This document shows, piece after piece, positions 1 to 6,868 of a stretch of DNA of 44,621 nt; the first letter of the stretch is position 1; every line of letters starts with the position of its first letter. Made by a program: the position numbers and the translations under genes. Origin of the DNA: a virus. The stretch covers positions 1 through 44,621 of the IMG/VR virus record IMGVR_UViG_3300024259_000063. One strand, 5' to 3'. Under the pieces are notes generated by a model that worked only from the letters and a program-made list of their open reading frames with translations, searched no databases and was not told where the DNA came from.

Positions 1-73
1 CCTGATTTAATTGTCGCTTTGTAATTACATCTTCATCACAGAGTAACTTGCCTATTTTAATATCACCGTTCAT
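1..73 (-). CDS. Partial CDS, MshEN-like N-terminus
   Basis: Only the first 24 codons are inside the window; the gene runs off the left edge. The start ATG follows the stop of the barrel gene at 75 by one base. The visible peptide contains IGKLLCDEDVITKRQLNQ, which resembles the N-terminal MshEN/GspE-type pattern (G.lLve.g.It..qL..al) found in type II secretion and pilus ATPases and in c-di-GMP-binding modules. With so few residues this is only a suggestion. No Shine-Dalgarno sequence is obvious, so translation may be coupled to the upstream gene. Confidence 0.45.
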   Translation of the reverse strand, partial: MNGDIKIGKLLCDEDVITKRQLNQ

Positions 74-74
74 T

Positions 75-1361
75 TTAGAATCCCATAAATTGGTAATTAA
101 GTCCAAATTTTAAATCATAAGCTGGTCTTTCCCAATAGTAAAGATAACGACCTTCAGCAAATACACCTAAGTTGTCTTGTAGTTTAACACCAAAGATTGC
201 ACCAAAGTCGTAGTCATTCCAAGCCACAATACCAGGTTCAATAAATTCAAATTCATGAGCCTCTTTACCATCTTCTAAATGTTGTTGGTATCCAGCAGCG
301 TTATGATAAGAATATGTATCATGTCCATAATGAAGTGGTAAGTAATTACCCCAAGCATGAACCCACCAATTATCAGAATAATGATAAGCATCTATTCCTA
401 AAACTAATGAAGTTTCTTTTTGAAATCCAATATCCTTTTTAACATCTGAAATATAATCTTCTAACATACCTGGAAAGTGATATACGAAAAACTCTCTATC
501 AGTATAAGCGAATACTTTACCATCCGAATCTCTCCATAACCAATCATGTCCCCAATATTCTCCTTGACCATTCCAAAAAGGACCATCACCTTCAATCGGC
601 ACCCATTCACCATTTATGTATTCTAATAGTTCTTGATGAATCCAATCACCATTTTCATCAACGGCATTGGCATCACCCCATTGGTTATCATCAACACCTA
701 ATTTATCTTCAGCAAACGCCCACCATGAACCTCTGTACCATGTAGTATCCAACACCATAGCATCAAATCCATATACAGGATGTTGTCTATGTTTAGCACC
801 TACGCTGATATGGAATTTATCTTTAAGAATGCCGGGTGTCCATTTAAATCTTAAATCACCTTGTCCATAATTGATATCTTCCAATCCTAATTCTGTCCAA
901 CCGATTTTAGCCATAAACCAATCGCCAGTATATCTTAGCCAATACTCTTGATTGAGATAATCATCACCCCATTGGCGACCTTCTGACCACTTGATTAAAT
1001 ACTCATAACCCTTGACAGGTCCGAATGTTGCACTCTCGTTATAGTTTTCTTCAGAACCCTCGTACCAAGTACCGCCTTTACCAGCAGACTTAACACCACG
1101 TTTTGGTTCGTACTTAAAACGACCAATTTTTCTTAATCCAAATGATTTTTGAAAATCAGGTTTCAACTCACCCTCAGTTCTTTCTATTTCTAATTCACCA
1201 GTAGATATTCCACCAACAATAGCAAACTTATCATCCTGGTATCTTGGGGCATTTAAACTAAAACTAGCATACGCAGTTGAGTATTTGAAAAACTTCCAAA
1301 TTTCTGTTTCCGCAAACAAAGATGAGGTCAGTAATAAACCTAATATAATCTTCTTTAACAT
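75..1361 (-). CDS. Putative outer-membrane beta-barrel protein
   Basis: The 428-residue protein starts with a clear Sec signal peptide (MLKKIILGLLLTSSLFA, cleavage after FA). The mature part is rich in Trp, Tyr, Gly and Asp with alternating polar and aromatic residues, and it ends in an aromatic-rich strand with a terminal Phe (NYQFMGF). That is typical of substrates of the BAM outer-membrane assembly machine. No enzymatic motif was recognised. A good AGGAG ribosome site lies before the ATG. The protein would act in the host outer membrane, for example as a porin or a receptor-masking protein. A virion protein is less likely because of the signal peptide. The barrel class is inferred from composition and the C-terminus, not from recognised homology. 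Confidence 0.6.
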   Translation of the reverse strand: MLKKIILGLLLTSSLFAETEIWKFFKYSTAYASFSLNAPRYQDDKFAIVGGISTGELEIERTEGELKPDFQKSFGLRKIGRFKYEPKRGVKSAGKGGTWYEGSEENYNESATFGPVKGYEYLIKWSEGRQWGDDYLNQEYWLRYTGDWFMAKIGWTELGLEDINYGQGDLRFKWTPGILKDKFHISVGAKHRQHPVYGFDAMVLDTTWYRGSWWAFAEDKLGVDDNQWGDANAVDENGDWIHQELLEYINGEWVPIEGDGPFWNGQGEYWGHDWLWRDSDGKVFAYTDREFFVYHFPGMLEDYISDVKKDIGFQKETSLVLGIDAYHYSDNWWVHAWGNYLPLHYGHDTYSYHNAAGYQQHLEDGKEAHEFEFIEPGIVAWNDYDFGAIFGVKLQDNLGVFAEGRYLYYWERPAYDLKFGLNYQFMGF

Positions 1362-1387
1362 CTGTTTTCTCCTAATTAATTATTATG

Positions 1388-1690
1388 CTAAAATTGTAAG
1401 TAAACCATCCACCAAGCAGCACCTATCTCTACGAGTAGGTCAGCCCCAGTATTGTATGCCCACTTCTTTTTAGTACCATAGACTTCTTCTGTACCTTCTA
1501 CAAAGTACTCAAATATTTCCCATGCAACTCCAATTATGACCACCCATAAGACTGACCATAAATCGGAACAACCAAACCATTGGGCTGCCTTAGCAATAAA
1601 CAGACCAGCTGCTATATGATAGGATGTCCAATGGTCAAGTTGACCACTTGAAAGTTGCCAATTTACGAATTTTGCAATTGGACTATTCAT
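1388..1690 (-). CDS. Small polytopic membrane protein
   Basis: The 100-residue protein has about three hydrophobic segments (around residues 22-36, 44-58 and 84-99). Between them lie a WEIFEYF segment and an NTGADLLVE segment. The pattern of WE..E followed by NT..DL loosely resembles VanZ/YjdF-type small membrane proteins, but I would not assign a function. I chose the internal ATG (MNSPIAKFV) because it lies just after the stop of the upstream 37-residue gene; the longer frame would overlap that gene throughout. It is likely co-transcribed with the lysine-rich exported peptide upstream. Confidence 0.6.
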   Translation of the reverse strand: MNSPIAKFVNWQLSSGQLDHWTSYHIAAGLFIAKAAQWFGCSDLWSVLWVVIIGVAWEIFEYFVEGTEEVYGTKKKWAYNTGADLLVEIGAAWWMVYLQF

Positions 1691-1692
1691 GA

Positions 1693-1806
1693 TTAGAATC
1701 CAGTTAATATGCCGGCACTTGATGCCCAACCAGCTACTAAGAATCCAACTACAAATCCAATTCCAATTCCCCAAATTTTATCGAGGTGTTTCTTAAAGAA
1801 GTCCAT
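1693..1806 (-). CDS. 37-aa single-span membrane peptide
   Basis: This short gene begins one base after the stop of the lysine-rich gene at 1808 and ends two bases before the next start. It encodes a charged N-terminus (MDFFKKHLDKIWG) followed by one glycine-rich hydrophobic helix. No Shine-Dalgarno sequence is obvious, so translation is probably coupled. Its size and topology are compatible with a small inner-membrane peptide or a holin-like protein, but nothing specific supports that. Confidence 0.55.
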   Translation of the reverse strand: MDFFKKHLDKIWGIGIGFVVGFLVAGWASSAGILTGF

Positions 1807-1807
1807 G

Positions 1808-2002
1808 TTATTTAGCCCCCTTAAATTTGCTAAAGAAGCCTTTTTTCTTCTTCTTGCCTTTCTTTTTTATCTTCTTGCCTTTCTTCTTCTTTTTCTTTAT
1901 CTCTTCCATACCAGCTCCAGCCATACTATCGCTAGCTTGTGCTGTAGGGGTAGCTGCAAAAAAGATTAAAAGAGAAAGTACCCATTTGATTGTATTTTTC
2001 AT
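1808..2002 (-). CDS. Exported lysine-rich peptide
   Basis: The 64-residue product has a good Sec signal peptide (residues 1 to about 23, ending in AQAS). A short spacer follows (DSMAGAGMEEI). The last third is almost pure lysine with interspersed Gly (KKKKKKGKKIKKKGKKKKK) and ends GFFSKFKGAK. The start is supported by a GGAG ribosome site. After cleavage the mature peptide would be strongly cationic in the periplasm or outside the cell, where it could bind LPS, DNA or anionic glycans. The function is unknown. The A-rich stretch is prone to sequencing error, but the frame is closed cleanly by coupling to the next gene. Confidence 0.6.
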   Translation of the reverse strand: MKNTIKWVLSLLIFFAATPTAQASDSMAGAGMEEIKKKKKKGKKIKKKGKKKKKGFFSKFKGAK

Positions 2003-2067
2003 AATACACTCCGTGTTTTGTTATTTTAAAAAAAACTCTACATCTATAAATATAATAAACATTAATA

Positions 2068-2307
2068 TTAATTCAATTCTGGCACCATCTCATAATCTGA
2101 ATCGCATATTAAAAATTTTAATATCCACTTCTTATCTTCATCTTCATCCCACTCCTCGTAGCCTGATAGCTTACAGGTATCAGTAGACATTCTTTCTACT
2201 ACTTGATCCATCTGGGATTCTTTATCACATATTACATGGATTTCATCGCCGTTAGTTTTAACATAAACCATATTATCCCAATGATTGTATACTACATCAG
2301 ACTTCAT
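2068..2307 (-). CDS. Hypothetical small acidic protein
   Basis: The 79-residue protein starts MKSDVVYNHWDNM and has the acidic run EEWDEDEDKKW near its C-terminus. No family was recognised. The start is placed at the ATG that overlaps the end of the upstream gene (11-base overlap) rather than at the ORF's first ATG, which would lie largely inside that gene. It belongs to a run of small, compact genes of unknown role. Confidence 0.5.
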   Translation of the reverse strand: MKSDVVYNHWDNMVYVKTNGDEIHVICDKESQMDQVVERMSTDTCKLSGYEEWDEDEDKKWILKFLICDSDYEMVPELN

Positions 2308-2527
2308 CAACACGTTCACCATATAAATCCCACATTTTGGGCGGGGCTTTTGGTGCCGCTTTACCATCATCAATAAATATTTCACCAGCACCAGCATCCA
2401 CTTCAAACATAGTTACCCCCTCACTTAGAAATATCTGATTAAGACAATCAGTTAAGGATTCAAATAATTCATTTTTAATCTGCCACCTGTCGCCGGGTGG
2501 TAATCTCTTTGCGTACGCAACTTTCAT
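2297..2527 (-). CDS. Hypothetical protein
   Basis: The 76-residue protein has no recognised domain. The start ATG is preceded by AGGAG and by an AT-rich gap that contains the hexamer TATATT at 2550-2555, a possible -10 element. The C-terminal half contains EVDAGAGEIFIDDGKAAPKAPP, a flexible Ala/Pro stretch (partial quotation of the region near residues 42-63). It overlaps the following gene by 11 bases, which suggests coupled translation. Confidence 0.55.
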   Translation of the reverse strand: MKVAYAKRLPPGDRWQIKNELFESLTDCLNQIFLSEGVTMFEVDAGAGEIFIDDGKAAPKAPPKMWDLYGERVDEV

Positions 2528-2555
2528 AATAACTCCTATATATTACATAAATATA

Positions 2556-2765
2556 TTAGATAAAGTCAAAAACAATATTTCCTACCCTTTTTGATTTTCT
2601 TCTTTTGTTATTGATATGCTTATCTGCATTCTTTTTATCTAATGTGGATTGGAGTTTATTAAAAGAAATAATTGGATGTGTTTTATATTGTTTCTTTTTC
2701 CGATATTCTTCGTTCCGATATTGTTCGTCAAGCTGATACCATTGATCTTTAAGGTAGGATTCCAT
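2556..2765 (-). CDS. Hypothetical basic protein
   Basis: The 69-residue protein is rich in Lys, Arg, Asn and Tyr (EEYRKKKQYK, NNKRRKSKRVG) and is probably nucleic-acid binding or intrinsically disordered. The internal ATG (MESYLKDQ) has an AAGGAG site six bases upstream, so it is preferred over the ATG 13 codons earlier. No family was recognised. Confidence 0.5.
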   Translation of the reverse strand: MESYLKDQWYQLDEQYRNEEYRKKKQYKTHPIISFNKLQSTLDKKNADKHINNKRRKSKRVGNIVFDFI

Positions 2766-2839
2766 AACATTCTCCTTCATTTCAGGTTGGAAAAATAACA
2801 GCATTCCTTTCTATAAATAAATATTGTATATATTACAAT

Positions 2840-3094
2840 TTAAGATTCTATAAGTTCATTTTCTTCTAAGATTTTTACCATGTCCATAAATGTATCACAA
2901 TACTCTGGATATTTTGCGAATGACTTTAACAGATTTTCCATATATTCCATTGGCATATGATCTAAGTCATATTCACCTATTATAACTGCTTGTTGCATAA
3001 ACGCTTCTATAGCAACACCCAAATCTTTAGGTATATCATTTCTAACTTTAAGAGTCTTTATTCTCTCTAAACTTTTCTTATCTTCAGCTAACAT
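2840..3094 (-). CDS. Hypothetical helical protein
   Basis: The 84-residue protein is predicted to be largely alpha-helical (MLAEDKKSLERIKTLK, then ENLLKSFAKYPEYCDTF). I recognise no family. The ATG at 3094 has a TGGAG site and overlaps the end of the ASCH gene by 11 bases. The longer alternative start lies inside the ASCH gene with no ribosome site. Confidence 0.55.
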   Translation of the reverse strand: MLAEDKKSLERIKTLKVRNDIPKDLGVAIEAFMQQAVIIGEYDLDHMPMEYMENLLKSFAKYPEYCDTFMDMVKILEENELIES

Positions 3095-3356
3095 TCTTAA
3101 TCTCCAATATTTTTCCAAGTTCGATTGCATATGTAGGAGTAGTTTGAAAAGTTACAATACCCATACCTTTGAATTCCACTATCATCACCGGCGCTATTTT
3201 AGCATACCCATTTCTAAATTGTATAACATCATAGTGTCTACCCTCTAAACGTTTAGACCAATATGGTGTAACTTCTCTATACTCTATTGTTTTTTCGCCT
3301 TTAAGAATTTGATCGAAATACTTTCGATACAAGTTCAGATGTAAAACCTTTTTCAT
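3084..3356 (-). CDS. ASCH/PUA-like domain protein
   Basis: The 90-residue protein shows the ASCH signature: YRKYFDQILKGEKTIEYRE near residues 10-28, then the hydrophobic core DVIQFRNGY and a C-terminal beta segment MIVEFKGMG. ASCH domains are compact PUA-like beta-barrels implicated in RNA binding, and in some cases in hydrolysis of modified nucleosides. The conserved K (in LKGEKT) and E (in IEYRE) are present. The phage also encodes Mom-like and Nmad1 proteins, so a link to modified nucleotides is possible but is inference. It overlaps the next gene by 11 bases. Confidence 0.7.
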   Translation of the reverse strand: MKKVLHLNLYRKYFDQILKGEKTIEYREVTPYWSKRLEGRHYDVIQFRNGYAKIAPVMIVEFKGMGIVTFQTTPTYAIELGKILEIKNVS

Positions 3357-3385
3357 TTTCTATAACCTATTTTAACTTAATCATT

Positions 3386-3658
3386 TTATTTCCCACTGTG
3401 TTTCATTTCGGTTTCTAAAAATGATTTTAGAACACCACGTTTATATAATGCCGCATAAGCACTCTCAACCTTACCACTCTTTGCATACTTTGATACTTCA
3501 GCAATATATCTTTGAATACTATCCTGCATTTGTTTTCGTGTCATTACACCGTAGCCTGGTATCTGAACATTAGCATCTAGCTCAGTTTGTCTACCTCGTC
3601 TTGGTTTAGCAATCTTTGCTTCCCTAACATTTTTAACTAATTTTTTTAAACTAATCAT
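3386..3658 (-). CDS. Hypothetical basic phage protein
   Basis: The 90-residue, Lys/Arg-rich protein (REAKIAKPRRGRQTE) has a helical C-terminal half. It is the last of three genes joined by stop/start overlaps (TAATG at 3658). The N-terminus MISLKKLVKNVREAK resembles the short amphipathic leader of the 98-residue protein encoded just upstream (MIKLKEILTEKK). No known domain was recognised. Confidence 0.55.
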   Translation of the reverse strand: MISLKKLVKNVREAKIAKPRRGRQTELDANVQIPGYGVMTRKQMQDSIQRYIAEVSKYAKSGKVESAYAALYKRGVLKSFLETEMKHSGK

Positions 3659-3954
3659 TAGAATACTCCCTCAATTGCATCATAGTCACTATACACTCTC
3701 TTTGCACCAGTAAATAACATCTTATCTAATTTTTCTCTGACTTTCATCAAATCATTCATTTGATTCAGTTGGTTATGCAATACCATTAGTGCCTCATAAC
3801 TCTGTACTAATGGTGAATTTTTACCCAACATGGATTTAGCTAATTGTAATCTAGCTTCATTGTGATTATTACTATCAGTTAATCTATCAATTATATTAAT
3901 CATAGCTCCACCGAGTTCTTTCTTTTCTGTTAATATTTCTTTTAGTTTAATCAT
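3658..3954 (-). CDS. Hypothetical phage protein with MKLKELLTE-like leader
   Basis: The 98-residue all-helical protein begins MIKLKEILTEKK. This type of leader recurs at the N-terminus of unrelated proteins in marine T4-like phages, and the ILTE tetrapeptide resembles the LxxE/IxxE recognition sequence of the T4 gp21 prohead protease. The rest (ALMVLHNQLNQMNDLMK) looks like a coiled coil. It overlaps both neighbours by a few bases. A role in the head or as a packaged protein is possible but unproven. Confidence 0.55.
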   Translation of the reverse strand: MIKLKEILTEKKELGGAMINIIDRLTDSNNHNEARLQLAKSMLGKNSPLVQSYEALMVLHNQLNQMNDLMKVREKLDKMLFTGAKRVYSDYDAIEGVF

Positions 3955-4343
3955 TTCAATTTCCTATTAAATTCTTTTAAAAAATCTTTTTTAGCACCAC
4001 TACCATACTCTGTTTTGATTAAGAACGCAACGGCATATGCAACTTCCTCAACTCTATTACCACCTTTTTTCTCGGCCTTTTTCCATCCACCGAGTAAACC
4101 TTTGTATATCCAAGTCCAAGGAGATTCGTTTTCTTCATTTACGGATTCACCTTTAATTCTATTCTTTGCTAACATTGATACAAATTTTATATTAGCAGCT
4201 GCTAATTGTTTCAGTTGGTTTTTAGGTAGCTTACCTAAGAACTTAATAAATTTCTTGTAGGTAGGTGAAGATGGATCCATTCTATTCAGAGTTCCATACG
4301 CCTTCCTCATAATCTCTATTTGGTCTTTTGAAAATTTTCCCAT
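3951..4343 (-). CDS. Hypothetical phage protein
   Basis: The 130-residue protein has a helical N-terminal half (residues 5-65) and a C-terminal half with SPWTWIYKGLLGGWKKAEKK. I recognise no domain. The AT-rich gap upstream contains TATATT at 4376-4381, a possible -10 element 33 bases before the ATG. It is followed with a four-base overlap by the MIKLKEILTE-type protein, so the three genes 4343-3386 probably form one unit. Confidence 0.55.
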   Translation of the reverse strand: MGKFSKDQIEIMRKAYGTLNRMDPSSPTYKKFIKFLGKLPKNQLKQLAAANIKFVSMLAKNRIKGESVNEENESPWTWIYKGLLGGWKKAEKKGGNRVEEVAYAVAFLIKTEYGSGAKKDFLKEFNRKLK

Positions 4344-4388
4344 TATGCAAATCTCTCTTTACTATACAGTATATAAATATAACATCAA

Positions 4389-4733
4389 TCATAAATTCGT
4401 TATCTGTATTAAAATTATTGCTACCGCCAACATTAAACTAATGACAGTTTTAAGTGTTGGTATTTCTCCTATTAATAACCAAGCTAATAAACCAAATATT
4501 AAAGTTCCTACACCAAATCCAGCCAACCTCATATTCCAAAATGCACCAAAGTGTTCGTATGACCATTTAGTAGAATACCAAAATAGTGGAGCAATAATTA
4601 AACTCGTCCCATACACCCACCATATTGACTTTAGAAATTTGATTTCAGGCCAAACGTAATGACCTTGTAATTGGAAGAATGCTAAGATAGCAGCTACCGC
4701 TTGAGCAGAAATTGACCAATATAATTTTGTCAT
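4389..4733 (-). CDS. EmrE/EamA-like four-helix membrane protein
   Basis: The 114-residue protein has four hydrophobic helices (about 7-24, 35-53, 68-88 and 94-111). Its size and topology match small multidrug resistance or half-EamA transporters. The last two helices (GTLIFGLLAWLLIGEIPT, then LMLAVAIILIQI) carry the 'GE.P' turn common in EamA/SMR proteins. The conserved Glu in helix 1 of true EmrE (E14) is not visible, so export of cations is doubtful. The gene is directly coupled to the VOC-fold gene (four-base overlap). Confidence 0.5.
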   Translation of the reverse strand: MTKLYWSISAQAVAAILAFFQLQGHYVWPEIKFLKSIWWVYGTSLIIAPLFWYSTKWSYEHFGAFWNMRLAGFGVGTLIFGLLAWLLIGEIPTLKTVISLMLAVAIILIQITNL

Positions 4734-5020
4734 TTTGTTTCCTTTATATGTTCAACAATATTACCAAATCCATCATGAGTATAAGTGGAATGAGAACCAT
4801 CGTAGTTGACCTCCCCATCTTTCACATGATCCATATTGTATGCTATGTGCGCCGGTCCTTCACTTAATAGAACCAACACCAATTTAATATTTTCAAAACC
4901 CAGCACAACTTGAAACTCATCGTGATGTTCCACCTCGCAATTAAAATTTTTCTGATAATACTCAAGTGCCCTCTGTAAGTGAGCTACTGAAATACACACG
5001 TGGTTAATATTAGTTAGCAT
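4730..5020 (-). CDS. VOC superfamily (glyoxalase-fold) protein
   Basis: The 96-residue protein starts MLTNINHVCISVAHLQRALEYYQ when quoted in pieces (MLTNINHVCISV, then LQRALEYY). This is the classic VOC opening: a metal-ligand His in the first strand and the helix containing ALEYY..nF. It is shorter than a full glyoxalase/fosfomycin-resistance protein (about 120-130 residues) because the last strand is curtailed (ending GFGNIVEHIKETK, where GN.ve is the usual C-terminal metal-ligand strand). The internal ATG has GGAG six bases upstream. It could be a metal-dependent lyase, dioxygenase or resistance protein; the substrate is unknown. Confidence 0.65.
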   Translation of the reverse strand: MLTNINHVCISVAHLQRALEYYQKNFNCEVEHHDEFQVVLGFENIKLVLVLLSEGPAHIAYNMDHVKDGEVNYDGSHSTYTHDGFGNIVEHIKETK

Positions 5021-5141
5021 CATTATCTCCTTTCTTTTTACCAAAAATTTTATCCCAATTCTTATCAAATTGCTTCTTATCTGTTACTCGATTTTTGTCA
5101 CCCTTACCATTGGTTTGTTTAGCTTTTTTTTCTTTAGCCAT
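5010..5141 (-). CDS. 43-aa lysine-rich hypothetical protein
   Basis: This micro-gene starts in a TGATG overlap with the upstream stop and ends inside the VOC gene. The product is highly charged (MAKEKKAKQTNGKGDKN) and lacks a signal peptide, so it is presumably cytoplasmic and nucleic-acid binding. The tight overlap at both ends is the main evidence that it is translated. Confidence 0.5.
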   Translation of the reverse strand: MAKEKKAKQTNGKGDKNRVTDKKQFDKNWDKIFGKKKGDNDAN

Positions 5142-5536
5142 CATTCTTTAAAACCCATAGCTGGGTCACCCAATGTTACTTCATCTCCTATCTCACTCCA
5201 ATCCATATGTTGTATTTGGTCCCATTCAGATTCAAAGTTAGGATTTTGGATTTCGTGCCGCCCTTCTACCTTATATCTCTTCCACATTCTATTCCAAGTC
5301 TTTACGGTATCCTTATTAAAAGAATAGTCGTTACCGAATCCATCAGGACCATTAACTACAGCATTATACATACTATCCACATATTCCCAATCAGATAGTT
5401 TCCATGCTACTAACCCATCTTCGTTCTTAGTTTCTTTAATGTTATCCATATTCTTCCAACCGTACACATGTGTCCAATTTTCTATACGGCATCTTAATCG
5501 TAATAACTTTTCTAATAGTTCTTTGCGTTCAATCAT
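5141..5536 (-). CDS. Hypothetical Trp/Asp-rich protein
   Basis: The 131-residue protein begins MIERKELLEKLLRLRCRIENW. The helical N-terminus (residues 1-20) is followed by Trp-rich segments (HVYGWKNMDN, KTWNRMWKRYK) and an acidic tail. I recognise no family. The ATG is chosen because it overlaps the end of the previous gene by eight bases (AATGATTGA). The 33 extra upstream codons of the longer frame lie inside that gene. Confidence 0.55.
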   Translation of the reverse strand: MIERKELLEKLLRLRCRIENWTHVYGWKNMDNIKETKNEDGLVAWKLSDWEYVDSMYNAVVNGPDGFGNDYSFNKDTVKTWNRMWKRYKVEGRHEIQNPNFESEWDQIQHMDWSEIGDEVTLGDPAMGFKE

Positions 5537-5735
5537 TATCTGAAACCCATACATTACATTGATATCGCTCTGACCATTCGGAATGACCAACGATATCTCT
5601 TGTCTTAAATTGTTGTATCCAAAATGCCAATTCATCTTCGGTTGGAACTTTGATTAAGTGAAATACAGTATTTACTTTATCTTGCGTTTCCATTCGCTTC
5701 CGCAGATACTTAGCTAACTCTATGTTGTCAATCAT
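5529..5735 (-). CDS. Hypothetical small protein
   Basis: The 68-residue protein has an N-terminal helix (NIELAKYLRKRMETQ) and a C-terminal strand-rich segment ending VWVSDND. No family was recognised. The start overlaps the stop of the redoxin gene by four bases (ATGA), so it is probably translated by re-initiation from that gene. Confidence 0.5.
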   Translation of the reverse strand: MIDNIELAKYLRKRMETQDKVNTVFHLIKVPTEDELAFWIQQFKTRDIVGHSEWSERYQCNVWVSDND

Positions 5736-6868
5736 TTTAATAATGTAACTGTAACAGTTTCTCCGCTATTAATTATGTGGTAAATACCACTTGGTAAATT
5801 TCTTGTATCCCAAAGGTGATGTCCATTCAGATAATTATTATAAACTTCTTTACCTAACATATCGTATATCTGAACATATCCGTAGCCATTAATATTCATA
5901 ACGCTATTAGACGGATTAGGCCACACAAGTATCTTCGGTGCTTCTATCATAACTAATTCTTGTGTTAGTTGCTTAAACATAATTGGATCAAGTATACTTT
6001 CTAAGTACTGCATCGCTTGTTGTTGGTTACCACCTATTATTATTTGAATTAAACCTATAACGTCTAGAACATTTAAATAACCATCTTGTGTTAAATCCCC
6101 TGCCTCTTCTGCGCAAATATATGTATTCGGTTCTCCTAATATTATGTCAACTAAAAACGTTATATCAAAAATATCTAACGTACTATTCCCATCTACATCA
6201 CCGCCTGTCCATACTAAGTTATTACATGCATCACAAGCATCCCCATCTCCATCATCATCAATGTCTGCCTGTGTTGGGTTGTAATCTTCTGGACAATTAT
6301 CGCTATCATCTAATAAACCATCGTTGTCAGTATCCACTTCAAGATATGATAACCCATCTTCTATTGCTGCAACAATTGCGCTTAAATTGAAACCTGATGT
6401 AGAAAGTAATACTACTCCATCTCCATCGATTACTACATTGTGTGGTATGTATCCATCACCGAAAGCACCCCAAATTTCTCCACCAGTTGAACCACCATCT
6501 AATATTGGATAACTAATACCAAATGCATCCGCCCATCCTTCACAACTATAAGTTGACCAATCAAAGCCGTGTGCTATAATTACTACTGGTTGATCCATAT
6601 ATCCTTGCCATACACCTTCTGTCTGCGGAGCCTCCGCCTGACACGATGGTCACCACGATGTGAATATGTTTATCCACGTAATTTTGTTTAAACCATCTGT
6701 ATCGTAATCCCAGTAACCTTCTCCGTTAACACATACCTCTGCGCCAAAGGTGTCTACAGTATCGCCTACTGTGTAGGTTTGACTATTCAGTTGGTTACCA
6801 CATAATACTATTGCGGCTAATACCCAAATTACAACAGACCACCATTTTGGTGTTAGATTATATTTCAT
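5732..6868 (-). CDS. Redoxin with in-frame TGA at the CxxC site, dockerin-like repeats and T9SS sorting domain (putative selenoprotein)
   Basis: Read through the in-frame TGA at 6650-6652, the product is 378 residues. Seen: an N-terminal signal peptide (1 to about 30, ending NSQ); a TlpA/AhpC-type redoxin domain (about 32-165); a thrombospondin type 3-like segment (DTDNDGLLDDSDNCP, about 178-213); two dockerin-like Ca-binding repeats (GDVDGNSTLDIFDI and GDLTQDGYLNVLDV, about 222-280); and a C-terminal PNPS...NLPSGIYHI module typical of T9SS sorting domains. Residue 73, where WCxxC has its first Cys, is the TGA: FTSW-U-PSCQAEAP. The cis-Pro motif (YIPHNVVID) is intact. Known: Sec can replace Cys in thioredoxin-fold sites. 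Inferred: the TGA is decoded as Sec, and the protein is exported and surface-anchored. Alternatives are a nonsense mutation or a base-call error in a Cys codon. The gene is coupled to the lipase upstream (11-base overlap). Confidence 0.7.
6620..6643 (-). promoter_or_regulatory. SECIS-like hairpin downstream of the in-frame UGA
   Basis: On the coding strand, six bases after the UGA, TGTC pairs with GACA. After a small A/AG-A mismatch, GCGGA pairs with TCCGC around a GGC loop (equivalently GCGG-AGGCT-CCGC). The loop begins 16 nt after the UGA; in E. coli fdhF the AGGUCU loop begins 17 nt after the UGA. The GG in the apical loop fits the SelB-binding loop of bacterial SECIS elements. The coding sequence itself is constrained, so chance cannot be excluded. 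Confidence 0.5.

Noticed and set aside
1827-2186. Plus-strand frame with long Phe runs
   Set aside because: It is the mirror of the lysine codons of the exported peptide on the minus strand.
6650-6652. Two separate genes (72 and 288 codons) split by the TGA
   Set aside because: The second would start in the middle of the redoxin domain, without a ribosome site or signal peptide, while the joined protein is a complete domain.
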